This document shows positions 48,748-60,580 of a stretch of 64,000 nt of DNA, one piece after another; position 1 is the first letter of the stretch; each line of letters opens with the position of its first letter. The notes beneath the pieces were generated by a model. The model did not search any database and was not told where the DNA came from. It saw nothing but the letters and a program-made list of their open reading frames with translations. Source of the DNA: Rhizophagus clarus (Eukaryota; Glomeromycota; Glomeromycetes; Glomerales; Glomeraceae); the NCBI GenBank assembly GCA_015698045.1, contig BLAL01000034.1, positions 1,798,001-1,862,000 of the forward strand, given 5' to 3'. Made by a program: the position numbers and the translations under genes.

Positions 48748-50009
48748 CTCTTCCTATTATTTTTTTTATTAAAAAATGTAAATTTATTCAGATTAATTAT
48801 TTTTTTTTTTTCGTACGAATTTCGATCTGAAAATTTTAAAATTTGAGAAATTGTACGCTCGTTTTATAAACTTCTTGATTTTGATAATCAAAGGGATGTA
48901 CTGATAAATAATAGGTATGCAATATCTGATAAAGATTTGGCCTTGTTCAAATAAAGTCATGAATAATAATATCAAGATTTTCTTTGGGTTAGAGTAAAAC
49001 TTGAAAAACAATCAATTAATTTTATGATGTTAAAGCATGTGAAATAGAAATGAAAGACGATAAAAAGAAATGTTCATATTGTAATTTTAGTTTATGGAAT
49101 ATATTGAACTCCTTAATTCACAGGAGAGTTTGTATAAAAAAAAAAGAACTTTTATAAAATTTAACATATATATATACGTATTTAGGAATAGATGTCAAGT
49201 TTTTATAAAAATATTTCATATGTAAAGTAGTCCGTTTGTTGAATAACGACACGAAAAAAATAGTATATGGAAAATCAGTATAGCCGGTATAATTTATAAA
49301 TTAGTATGTACGCGGAAAATGTATAATAGTATGCTTTAAATTTTTTTTTTTTTTTTTTTTTCCTCTTTATTGAACGCCATTCCCAGTGGACAAGCCAAAG
49401 GAACAACTTAAACGTAAAAACAATCACATTTATACAAGAGTCATTCTTAACGAATGAAACCTATCTAAAATTTCTAGACTAACTATATAAATCCCTCCTA
49501 AGAACGTATTTTCGATTATATGCTTTAAATTTTTACTACATACAAAACAATTTATTATTTATCTGAGCGAGTTTCTTTTTTTTGATTACTGATTAGGAAG
49601 TCTATGTCCAAAAGTCATGTGATAAAGTTAATTTTCATTCTTTATCATGATTCATGATCATTAAAATAAATAAATTAGTACGTACGAACTTTTTTTTTCA
49701 TGACATACGTTGAATTTTTCTATATTATTTAATTTTTTTCATGACATACTTCATAAACATATGTTCGATTTTTTTCTATATTATTCAAATAATGAATCAT
49801 ACAGTACATATATATGCTACATATACTAATATTTTTAACATTTTTAAAATGCGAATCTATGTTAACTTAACTAAAGCTACATATATTAATATTTTTAATA
49901 TTTTTAAAATGCGATTCTATGTTAACTTAACTAAAGCTTAATTATAATATCCATAAAAATTTTAACATAACTTTTGTTCATGCATATAAAGTATAACCAT
50001 AGTAATTTT
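48748..50009. other. Intergenic with a 60-bp tandem repeat
   Basis: No gene seen. A poly-T run of about 22 lies at 49340-49361. A locally GC-richer stretch at 49367-49500 looks like part of a dispersed repeat but was not identified. A two-copy 60-bp tandem repeat lies at 49816-49935. Confidence 0.4.
49816..49938. repeat. Two-copy 60-bp tandem repeat
   Basis: Unit starting GCTACATATA(C/T)TAATAT and ending CTTAACTAAA, copies 49816-49875 and 49876-49935, differing at about three positions. Both copies stay open in one frame only because the period is a multiple of three; no protein is claimed. Confidence 0.75.
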
Positions 50010-50771
50010 TTAAAAAAAGGTTGGAAATTCTTCAGTATTATTATTTCCTGTATCTAATAGAGAATTTAAATACATTTCAAGTTCAATCTCGCTATTAAGA
50101 TTATGCAAATTATATTGCATAGCCGATGTATAAGTCTCCGATAATTGAACTGGCACATAGCCATCAGAACCTTGAAAATTGTAATAAACTTAATTAGACA
50201 TATAAATAAATTTAAATTTTTAAACTAGGAAAAAACATACTCAAATCTGAGATGGCTTCATTTTTCTCAACAGAATTAGTTAAATTATCGTAATTGACAG
50301 AAGCAATTTGAAGTTCTTCAGATCGAGAAACCAAGGCTTCGGAGTAGTCAATAAATTCTTCAAATTTTTCTTCTTCTATGTTTTTTTGGGAGAATATGGA
50401 ACAAATTCCTCGAATTTTGGAATTAATTCTTTATAATAATTGTAAGTTTTTTCATAGATTTCGTTAACACGTATTGGTAAATTATTCCAAAGTAATGAAA
50501 TATCCTTAAAAGATTCAGGGTATTTGCGAAATTTTTTAGTTTCTTTTGCTAAATTCCATGCATCAATAATATCATTTCTAAATAACATATAGGAGTTCTT
50601 CAAGGGACTTCTATAATTACGTTTATTACCACGTTCGATATGTTCTTCAGCAGAAGACATTTTAACGCTCATATATCGCCGAGTTTCATTATCTAGAACC
50701 ACAAAATGTAAACTTTCTGAAGGGTTATAGCCATCCAGAAGGATCTTTATTTTGGCCAAAGGTTCCGACAT
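50010..50771 (-). CDS. MATA-HMG box protein with one apparent frameshift
   Basis: ATG at 50771 (MSEPLAKIKILLDG). Exon 1 is 50771-50241 and exon 2 is 50170-50010, with a 70-nt phase-1 intron (donor GTATGT). The box lies at about residues 50-115 (RSPLKNSYMLFRNDIIDAW, FKDISLLWNNLPIRVNEIYEKTY). After PYSPKK a run of seven A (minus strand, near 50381-50387) leads to an early stop; one more A would give a 230-aa protein with an acidic tail (EEEKFEEFIDYSEALVSRSE, then YVPVQLSETYTSAMQYNLHN). Homopolymer length makes an assembly error as likely as a real mutation. Box subtype is the same as in the genes at 57100 and 60581. Confidence 0.65.
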
Positions 50772-51054
50772 TTTCAAGAAAGCTTTAAAAAAAAACGAAA
50801 CAGTCTAAATTTTTTATCATTTTTTCGATATTTTTATACAAACAGACTCATTTAATAATTGTGCAATATTTACCGTGAAACAATGTAACGTTTTATGATT
50901 GAAAATGGTAGGAATAACAATAATATTAGGTCGGTATATTTATACAATGTTAGCATATCTAAATTAGGATTTTGTCACAAATATTACAAATATATATATA
51001 TATAAATAAAATAGCTTTTAACGAGAATTGAATTTTTTTTTCATTTTTCTTAAC

Positions 51055-51798
51055 ATGTCGAAGTCTAACAATCGTCGCAAACTTTGGTCGAAAGTATATA
51101 ATTACTAATTTTTCCTAGCCTTTTAATTTATTATATAATAAAGTATTTTTTTTTAATTATACAGGAAGATGACAATTATATACTAGAGTTGATGAAGCAA
51201 AATCCATGCCGTTCCTGGGTTCGAATCAGTCAAATACTATCTCGTAATCCTAATACTCCTAATACTGCAAAAAATATTAGGGAAAGGTAAAAGATTTTTA
51301 ATATTTTTAATAAAACCTCTCAAAATTCTTATTTAGAAATTTTATGATTGATTTATTTTAAATTTTAGATGGATAGAACGTTTGACAGACCTTCATTTCC
51401 AAACTCTAGTTCCCAATAATAATTCCAGAAATGGGCTCATTTTTTATGGAAAAGATTTAGTCAAAATAAGTATTGAAAGAATGGTCAGAGCTTTATTAGA
51501 CAAAAACAACGTTTTCATTTTAAGATCGAACGAAAAATTTCTGACGTGGGAAATTCCTTCAGCGAAAAATCTAGACCAACAACAAAGAAATTTGAAAGCC
51601 TTTCAGCTTTTTAGATTGCATTATTTCAAAACTTTGTTCAACAATTCGAAACATCGTTCTATTAAAGCTTCAAAACTGATTAAAATCAATGCTGAAATTA
51701 ATGAAGCTTGGAATGATTCCGAAATTATTCGCGAAAATTACGAAAAACTTGCACTCGATATTAAGCTTTCAGAAAATCCAAATGCTGATGAGTTTTAA
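51055..51798 (+). CDS. Myb/SANT domain joined to a MATA-HMG box
   Basis: Three exons: 51055-51093, 51165-51286 and 51369-51798; introns 71 and 82 nt; 196 aa, frame closed. Residues 1-62 form a Myb-type repeat: RRKLWSKEDDNYILELM, SWVRISQILS, NIRERWIERL, with Trp at the usual positions (the third Trp in WIERL). Residues about 90-190 form a MATA-HMG box: NVFILRSNEKFLTWEIPSA, AFQLFRLHYFKTLF, INAEINEAWNDSEIIRENYEKLA. An HMG-only start at the Met before VRALLDKNN is also possible, but the exons splice in frame through the Myb region. Both parts are DNA-binding folds; the joint role is inferred. Confidence 0.7.
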
Positions 51799-54700
51799 AC
51801 CGGTTCTTCATTACCCTAAAATTTCGTAATTTTATAATGATAAATTTTCCTTTAAGATTTTTTTTTTGATTATGTCCCTCTTTTAAGGTTCTCAATTTAA
51901 GGTTTTTATAAGGTTTCCATTATTTAAGGTTAACCGGTTTTTTAATTTTCTTTATAACACTATGATATATATTTTTTTTTTCACCTATCCCGATATTATC
52001 TATTTTTCCCTAAAAATACCTCCTTTCCGTCCTAAATATATTTATCATCCTATCGATTTCTTTTATTGACAATATAATATGCATTAACACCTTTATGAAT
52101 CTTCCTTCCTTATATATTCTAAATTCCTGACGAACTCAAGCCCATTTCATTTCCCACTTCCCAATTCCAGGAAGTTATTAATTTTATTATTTATATATTA
52201 TTCTATACATGACTTATACATATGCATATATATATATGGGTTAAAAAAATTTGAACTTTTTGACTTTTTGTTTTATCGTCATTTTAGTTCTTATTTGGTC
52301 TAACCCATTTATATTTTAAACATAAATAAACCGGTTATAATAAACGATCAAATTTTTTATTTCACAAATGTTTTCGATTGAAAGGAATTAAAGATTTCTA
52401 TGAAAATATCCACCAAGTAGAATTTTGTTAATATAAAACAATTTAAGCATTCTTTTTTTCTAGTTCCATACAAATCTTTATTCAGTTTAATTAATGAAAA
52501 TCAAATAAATTACACTATGTACAGTATCTTTATAGATTAATTATAAAATTCAGTATTAATAATAACTCCAAATAATTAATTAAAGATGACATGAGATAAA
52601 TGTATAATAATAAGATCATGATATCTTTCATCAATTGCAACAATTGAATTTAAGCAACATTATCCTCAGAATTTTTTGGCAATTTTATCAGGTATTATAA
52701 ATAAATCAGTATATTAAAAATTAGTAATAAGATCTGAATTCGTTAAATTTAACTTAATATTTATTCCTTATTTTATCTACAGTGCCTGTCAAATCTCTAA
52801 ATTTTTGGTGTAAAGAAATACATTGTGGCAACTTAGAGAGAAATAGAACTTTCCTTTTTTTATAATCCCAGCCCTGAAAATTCTAAGTGCATATTGATCT
52901 CCCTGACCAACAATTTGTGAAAAAAAGAATTAAGGATTCTATTAAGATTAAAATCGAGACAAGAATCGGTTGATGTTCGTCACACTCAAATTAGGATTTC
53001 CACTGTCAATTTTTCACAATGATAAGAATATAGTTTCTTTACAATATCTCACATAAATTAAAAAAGAAGAGTCTCAAGGATTTATGTCTTCATATGATCG
53101 TATCGAGTTGACCGAAAAAAATGTATAACAAATCCACAATTTTTTGATTGATCGGATTGGTTATGTTGTTCATAATATGATATAAGGCAAAAACACGCAG
53201 AGGAGTTGTTATTTAATTATTAACCGCTAAATCTGATCAATGCAGTACTAATTCAAAGTGAAATTCGATATAACAGCAGAAGCCTCATAAACTAGTACTC
53301 TAAAGTCTAAACTCGAAGTCTTTATAGATATTTATTGAAAATTCTTGGTAAAACCTGTTTGTATTACAGAATTCCATTGCCCATAATCTTTTTTTCTTGT
53401 TTAATAACTATAATAATTTACAACGCAACATTGTAATAACTCATTTCTTATGAAGAGTTAATAGATCTATATCTGGCTGTGTACTATTTACAAATTCCTC
53501 ATGTTTTTGCAATCTTGCAAGGTCTTAAGGAAACCTTTCGTCACATGACAAAACTAAAACATATTTCGTCACCATATCAATTGTCAATTCAATATAGATA
53601 CGTACAATGCGTAATGAAAAAAGTTGCCGTCTGAAAATAATATTTTTTTTTCTGTATAATAAACATTAAAATGCTTTGATTTTTTGCACCCACATATTTT
53701 ATTTAGCTTATTACTATTCTGTTAAAAGTATTCACATACAAAAAAAGGGTTGTCTATTTGCATTTTTTCTCAACAATACCTCGTAAATACATGTTAACAA
53801 AATTAAAGTCTGATCTCACAAAGAAAAATATATCAGGAAGTAAAGCATTTCTCTTCATATGTTTGGATTAATTTCAAAAATTCAAATAAATAAATATTTT
53901 TAAGCATAATTGAAATGATTAACCGTCCAATAACGATCTGTAACTTACTGTATTAAAAGGAGAAAATACTATTATCATATAACGAGTGTCATATTTTTAT
54001 ATAAGAATATTGCAGGTAAAATCCAATTACAGTAAAGATTAATATCTGCAAGATTAACTGGAAATGGAGGCTATTTTATAGTAAAATACATAAAGATTCA
54101 TAAAAAAATATCGGTAGAACAACTGTTTTTAAAGATTTTGTATTTGATGGAATACCTAATAAACTCTCTAATAAAAATAGTTTTTTCGTTACATACTGAT
54201 TGCATATACAGCCAACTTCGGGACTGGTGTGCATTTGTAGATTTAGCACATAAGTTATTTGTATAATAATAATATCAAAAAGATAAAGTTGAATATTACA
54301 TTAAAATACAAAATTAATAATTATCTATACAATTGATGACAAAGAATCTCATCATTATTTGTTGTTATTCTAATTGTAATAGTGAAAAAAATAAAAAAAT
54401 AAAAAATAAAAAATAAACCTGCCCAAGTCGCACAAAAATCACGTGTATGCATTTGTTTTGAATGAGAAAATCATTGCACGTGTAGAATATGGAGGGTGTG
54501 CTCGTGTGCATTTATAGAGTGTGCATTGATGCTGTATATGCATATCTGATATACTTCGCGACGAGCTTCTCAATAGGCTGAAGTAAACCAAGTTCATTGA
54601 AGAATTAATTAAAGCCAACACGAATGAGAAAAAAAATCTAGGCAGTAGTTCCCAAAGTGAAGTCTACCGTCATTTTCAGTAAAATGTACTTATTGTACAA

Positions 54701-57099
54701 AATACTGGATTTAAAGCTGTTTCAGAGTATATTCGTTCTTTTACTTGGATGTAGTCCCTATTATACGAAATTTTGGTAATGAAGTTGCTTCTCTGTCAGA
54801 CAGTAATAAAGAGAGGCCTAAATCCAGATCAATGTAAAAGAAGTCAAAGAACTGACCAACCACTTTATCTTCTTCTAAAATAGATTCTATTACACGTGCT
54901 CTTTTGCGCATTGTTGTATTCCTTTCACAGTAATTCAGAATTCATTTTTTATCGAGTTTCTTTAAAATGAAATAAAAACCGGGATACGAGCTACTTACAG
55001 ACGAATTAATAGTAATAAATTTTTAAGCGAGGAAACCTCAAGGATCAATAAAAAGTTGATATTATTATCAAGAATTCCAACGCTTGGTAAGATAGATAGA
55101 TTTTAAGTTGTGGCTCAGCGTATTATTTTTTTTTATTTTAAATTCTAATTCTTGACGGATGGACAAGCCCAACTGTACCTCTATCTATAATTACATAATT
55201 CTAATACTTGATCAAGATATTCTTATACCCTTCGCGACTATTCGAGTGAAGACGAACAATTAAATGTTGCAATCAAATCGCATCATATTTTTAAAAAATC
55301 TTATAGGGAAGGACTTTTATTAGCTGATACTGCACCACATTAAAAAATTTAAGGCAGAAATCTCAAACATATTGCGAAACTAGGTGGACGTTCAGTTTCG
55401 TGTTTACAAGCAGCATTAGAATTAACTACTCCGTATTGAAAACACGGCTATATTGGAACTGGCAGAATATGTAAGTTCATTTTATTTTACAAATTATATT
55501 TTACAAGCTTAAAATTTAAATTTTAACACTATAAATATTTATATTAAACATTCCTAATGAAATAATACATCTAAAGCTCGGATTTTTCGTAAATGTTAAC
55601 AAATCAACAGAGATTTTAACATTCTCAAGGAATGGTGAAATTTTATCAGATTGTATCAAAGCATTGGGTTCTAAAAAGCTTACAATATATTAGTATATTT
55701 TTTACATCCGAGTTATCGTGGTTTGTATAATCTAATATTTTTTTTGAATATTTATAAACGTAATCTAAAAAAATAATTACAATCATTTAATCTTTTTAAC
55801 AGTATGTGGATCAAAAATGGAATATTGATAACTACCACTGCAGTGAAGATCATATAACCTGCTCCTAGTATAAATGCGTAACTATGAATTGCGGCATGAA
55901 CCATATGACCAAGAATTTGATAGACCGAAATACTAATGAGTTTGTGGTTTTCAATCAAAGATAAATATGGTTATCTTTGTTATCTGACCATAATGATATT
56001 ATCTATCGTCCCACATAGCGCAGGGTGTGAAAGAATTTCTTCTTTAGTTTAGTTGTATGGTAAACGAAGGCAATGTATAGGACTTTAGATGGCGAGGATC
56101 CGTTCATTTATATGTCCAATGTGAGAGCTGAGCTTGCTTACGTTAGTCAAAAACATACAGTGGATTAGTTACATGAAATGATTGATGATTCGACGTTTTT
56201 ATAGTTTGAAAATGTGGGTGAAAGTGAAACAATCTTGGAGTCTCCATTATGAAGTTCAAGTTTTAATAATTAAGAAATTTATTAATTTAGAGAAAACGGT
56301 AAGGGAATTAGACGGTGAAAATAGTGATATCAAGTGCAAGTAATAGAGAAATTGATAGCAGTAGTGCTGATAATAATCACAGTTGTAACGAATTTGGAGG
56401 CGGAAACTAATAGTTATAATATTGAAGAGTTAACTAATAAATATTTACTGAATAATAGAGATACGTCGTGAATTGTGAGATATTTTCGTGTTTTTTTGGA
56501 GAGTTACATTAAAGGCTTTTTTTAATGACTTTTAGGAAATTTATATTTATAAAATTATAATTATCATGTATTTATTGTAACAGATGGTACATGTATTCTT
56601 TTTTATTCATCTGTAATAAAAATATCTTTTAAGTGAGTGCTTTTTTAAAAGTTTTTATTCATTTGTATAATAGAAAAAAAAACTAGAAAGGAAACAGAAA
56701 TGAAAATATGAAATATATATATACTAATAATTTACACGCTATTTGTAAATGACGGGGAATAAATCAATTATAATTGGAAATAAAATTTTAATTTAGAATC
56801 GGCATCACTGATTCTATCCACTTAATGTTTAAGGAGAGTATGATATAATACAAAGAAAGTAATTAAAGAATACAAAAAACCGCATTATAGTAAATAAAAA
56901 AAAAAATTAATGATTTCAAAAAAAAAAAAAAAAAAAATTCAAAAGGTAAATTATGTGTCGTCTCATTTTCAAAACCCGTTGTCAAAAGAAACGAAATAAT
57001 AACGTGAATATAATAATTCAATCGAACTAGGAGGGATCTTGCAATATCATAAGGGATTAATTATATAAGAGGATTGGTCCGTAAAATCTATTGATATAA
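51799..57099. other. Large gene-poor region with undated coding relics
   Basis: No intact gene is supported in these 5.3 kb. Short stretches read like decayed coding sequence: 54735-54905 (minus, MRKRARVIESILEEDK), 55225-55470 (plus, KLGGRSVSCLQAALELTTPY) and 56071-56252 (plus, DGEDPFIYMSNVRAELAYVS). None matches a family I recognise. The minus frame at 55752-55958 is hydrophobic but lacks a clear start. Confidence 0.4.
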
Positions 57100-59292
57100 T
57101 TAATAAATTTGTGAATTTAGATTATTCTCGTCTTGTCCATGTTCAAACAGACAATTATCAATAGCACCTAATAAAAGAAAAAATAAAAGTGTTAAAGTGT
57201 TCAGGTTTCAGGGAGAAAACAATTGATATTTTTGAAAAACATACTTATTATCAAATTTCCAGTATTATCAACTATTTGGTAATTATTTAAACTATCATCA
57301 GTTTCTAGTATCACATTATTATCTCCTAATGAACCTAACGAATTTTCAGCTACAGTTGTAAGAAAGAAATAAAGTAAATGGTCCAAAAATATTAGATAGC
57401 ACTTGCAAAAATAATTTTAATAACACATACATACCGATAAACAAATCTCCCGTGTTATTAACTATTTGGTAGTTATTCATGTGATTTTCTCCATATGAAT
57501 CTAATGTTTGATTGTGGGAAAGGAAAGAATACATGAAAATAGATTTAATAGATGGCACTGGTAAATATAAGTTTAATTACATACTTATTAAATTTCTCCC
57601 ATTATCAACTATTGAATAATTTAAACTATTTGTGTTATTTCCTCCAAATGAACCTAATGTTTCAATTGAGAGAATTATTAGGTGACGATGGCAAATCCAA
57701 TTTTGATTACATACTTATTAAATTTCCCGTATTATCGACTATCGAATAATTATTTAAGTTATCTGTGTTATTTCCTCCAAAAGATTCTAATGTTTCGGTT
57801 GTGAGATCAACCATTGAGTAGTCATTTAAATTATTTGTGTTATTTTCTCCAAATGAACCTAATGTTTCAGCTGTGTGCGTTGTGGGAAAAAAGTGAAATA
57901 TTTTATTATGAGAATTAGATTATTAGAAGATGTTGGTAATTATAATTTCAATTACATACTTATTAAATTCCCCGTATTATCAACTATTGAGTAGTTATTT
58001 AAATTATTCGCATTGTTTCCACCAAATGAGCCTAATGTTCGGTTATGAGAAATAAGTTTATCATGGAAATGATGCTGGTAAATATAATTTTAATTACATA
58101 CTTATTAAATTTTCCGTATTATTGACTATTGAGTAATTATTTAAGTTATTTGTGTTGTTTTCTTCCAACGGGCCTAATGTTCCGGCTGTGAGAATAAGAA
58201 TAAGTTAATCATGGAAATAGGTTTAATAGATGTGGCAAATATAATTTTAATACATACTTATTAAATTTCCTGTGTTATCAACTATTGAGTAATTATTTAA
58301 GTTATTTGTGTTGTTTTCTCCAAATGATCCTAATGTTTCGGTTGTGAGAAAGAAAGAAATGTTTATCATGGAAGATGAGTTCATCAGATGAGTTGGCAAC
58401 ATAATTTTAAATTATATACTTATTAAATTTTCCGTATTATTAACTATTGAGTAATTATTTAAGTTATTTGCGTCATTTTCTTCCAATGAATCTAATGGTT
58501 TGATTGTGGGAAAGAAAGGAACAAAGCTTATCGTGAAAAATGTCTATTCGATAACTCTGGCAAATGTTACTTTAATCACACTTCTTCAAAAATTTTCGTA
58601 CTGCCAACTAGTGAATTACTGTTATTTTGAGCTATTTTCTCCCGAAGAATATAATGAATTTTAAAACTTTCGGTTGTAATAAGGTTGACACAAAAAAGGT
58701 AATTTCGGCAACACATACCTATAAATAAATTTCCCACATTATTAACTGCCGAGTAACTATTTAGACCATCATTACAAGCAGTAGCTTCTGATATCGAGTC
58801 GTTTGCGCTATTATCTTCTAATATGCATAATTTTGAGAAAAAAAGCAGTAAGAAAAATTGGGTTTAAAATAATGTACCTGCAGCTGGTTGAGAAATCTGG
58901 CTATTTGTAATTGGCTCATTATTTCCATTTTGAGGATTATAATGAACAAATTGCAAGAAATTGTTTCTTTTCAACATTTTATAAACTCGATCATATTCAT
59001 CCTTGACTTCCTTTGGTGAATTATTCCAAAGTAATGAAAAATCCTTAAAATGTTCAGAATTTTGGCGAAATTTCTTTTCTGATTTTGCAGTTTTGAATGC
59101 TTCGCTACAATCCGTCATAAAAATCATGTACGCATTTTTTAAAGCGCTTTTGTATTTACGCTCAATACTTCGGTCGATTATTTCTTGAGGAGATGATATT
59201 TTAATTTTAAAAAATGTATAACTATTAAGTTCAAGAACAAGTACGTATAATCTATTTGATGGGTCTTTTGTATGTAAGAGAATTTGCAACAT
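57100..59292 (-). CDS. MATA-HMG box protein with a tandem array of near-identical exons
   Basis: Twelve exons on the minus strand: 59292-58878 (HMG box), 58817-58719, 58491-58420, 58329-58258, 58173-58102, 58031-57960, 57858-57715, 57653-57585, 57500-57435, 57349-57245 and 57167-57100, with one relic exon between 58655 and 58585 left out. All introns are phase 1; 417 aa, frame closed. The box (KNAYMIFMTDCSEAFK, FKDFSLLWNNSPKEVKDEY) is followed by repeats of about 24 residues of the form SFGENNTNNLNNYSIVDN-TGNLI, rich in Asn. Each repeat is its own 66-72-nt exon with donor GTATGT and acceptor CATTAG. Any exon may be skipped without a frame change, so many isoforms are possible. Counting array exons only as listed gives eleven coding blocks, one of which is a fused pair. 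Confidence 0.7.
57241..58502. repeat. Tandem exon-intron units, period about 150 bp
   Basis: Eight to nine units, each an Asn-rich exon plus an intron, with starts (minus strand) at 58491, 58329, 58173, 58031, 57858, 57785, 57653, 57500 and 57349, spaced 142-173 bp apart except for the fused pair. Exon parts are more alike than intron parts, although introns also share GTATGTAATTAAAATTATATTT and the CATTAG end. Units 58329, 58173 and 58031 are the most alike. Confidence 0.85.
58575..58660 (-). other. Relic exon in the array, splice sites lost
   Basis: The segment aligns with the array exons (TTCTTCGGGAGAAAATAGC resembles the start of an array exon), but the acceptor CATTAG reads ATTATATT and the donor GTATGT reads GTGTGA. 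The gene model skips it without changing the frame. Confidence 0.65.
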
Positions 59293-60580
59293 TTTTGAAT
59301 ATTAATAACAATTCTAAATTATCAACTACATTTTTATAGATATTTTACATGCAAATAAATGCTTGAATGAACCTTTTTTGTCAATTCAAAGTAGTAAAAA
59401 TTTTGTCATATTGTAATTTCGTATATACGTTACTAAAAGCGTTGGTATTAATTAAATGCAGCTAAATTTGTTAATACCAAGATATTTAGGATTTGCTATA
59501 TTTGTTCAGCTGATATTTAATGCTAACCTTTTTGTTAAATTCAAGGTATTATCGTTTATCATTTTTTCCTATCATCTTGGTTGGTAACATAAACAATGTA
59601 TTTGTCCAAAATTAAGCACCTTTTTCGCAATCTCCGTAATGTGATTGACGATCACATCACTTTCTTTTGTCATTTTCTAAAATCATCAATGGTTTAATAA
59701 TAGATACAAGAAAGGTACATTCAAAATCATCAAAACTTGAGTCTCATTAGATCTTTAAAAACATTATTTGGAAGAAACATATTGATTGCGAAAAATACTT
59801 AACAAGTCTTTGAATGAAATTAAGTAAAGCTTGGGATATGGATGTTCGTTGAACTTGTTGCTTAATTCAATTATTTAATAGAATTACATCATAGCATTGA
59901 TAAAAAACATGAAATATATATATATGACATTAATTTCGATAATGATGACGCAGGTAAAACTATTTTAAATGAAAAATACTTTTTCTTTGATTCAAGAAAT
60001 TCAAGTTCAAAAAGTAAAAATTAAAAGATAATAGAGTTACGAACAGCTTCTTACACGTTGAATGGAATGTGAAAGAACCTGGCCTTGAATAACGTATAAA
60101 TGGCAATACTAGTAGAGCTTCGAACTAATTGTAACTTTTAAAAACTATTATGTGCCCGTACGACATTTCGACAAGATTACTATGATTTTGCTAGTCAGTT
60201 GTTAGGGGGAAGATCTTTCAAAAAGTGATATACTGCAATTATGTGTACATCATACAAATTTTTAAAGTTTTAAATATCAAAATTTATGTCTATACAAAAA
60301 AATATAAATAATAAAAGAAACCTGACGCATTTTTTATTAGAAATTGAAGATATCCACTGTTTTTAGAAATATTGTACAGGTTTGTGCGGATTTAATCTAA
60401 CATATATATATATATATACGTCATATCCATAGGAAAAGGAAAAAATAATTTTTTTTATACGAATGGAATCTTTATTATAATACATTAAACAAAAAGAATT
60501 TTTGGAAAAAGTAGTTTTAGTATTTATTTATATTATTAAAATCATATACTGTATATAGTTCGTTTGCGTATATGAATCAT
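59293..60580. other. Intergenic between two tandem HMG duplicates
   Basis: No gene seen. This is the spacer between the exon-array gene and its close paralogue at 60581. Short TATATATA tracts occur near 59913 and 60402-60415. Confidence 0.45.

Noticed and set aside
57241-58502. CRISPR array
   Set aside because: The regular 150-bp repeats are exon-intron units with splice signals and coding frame in a fungal nuclear genome.
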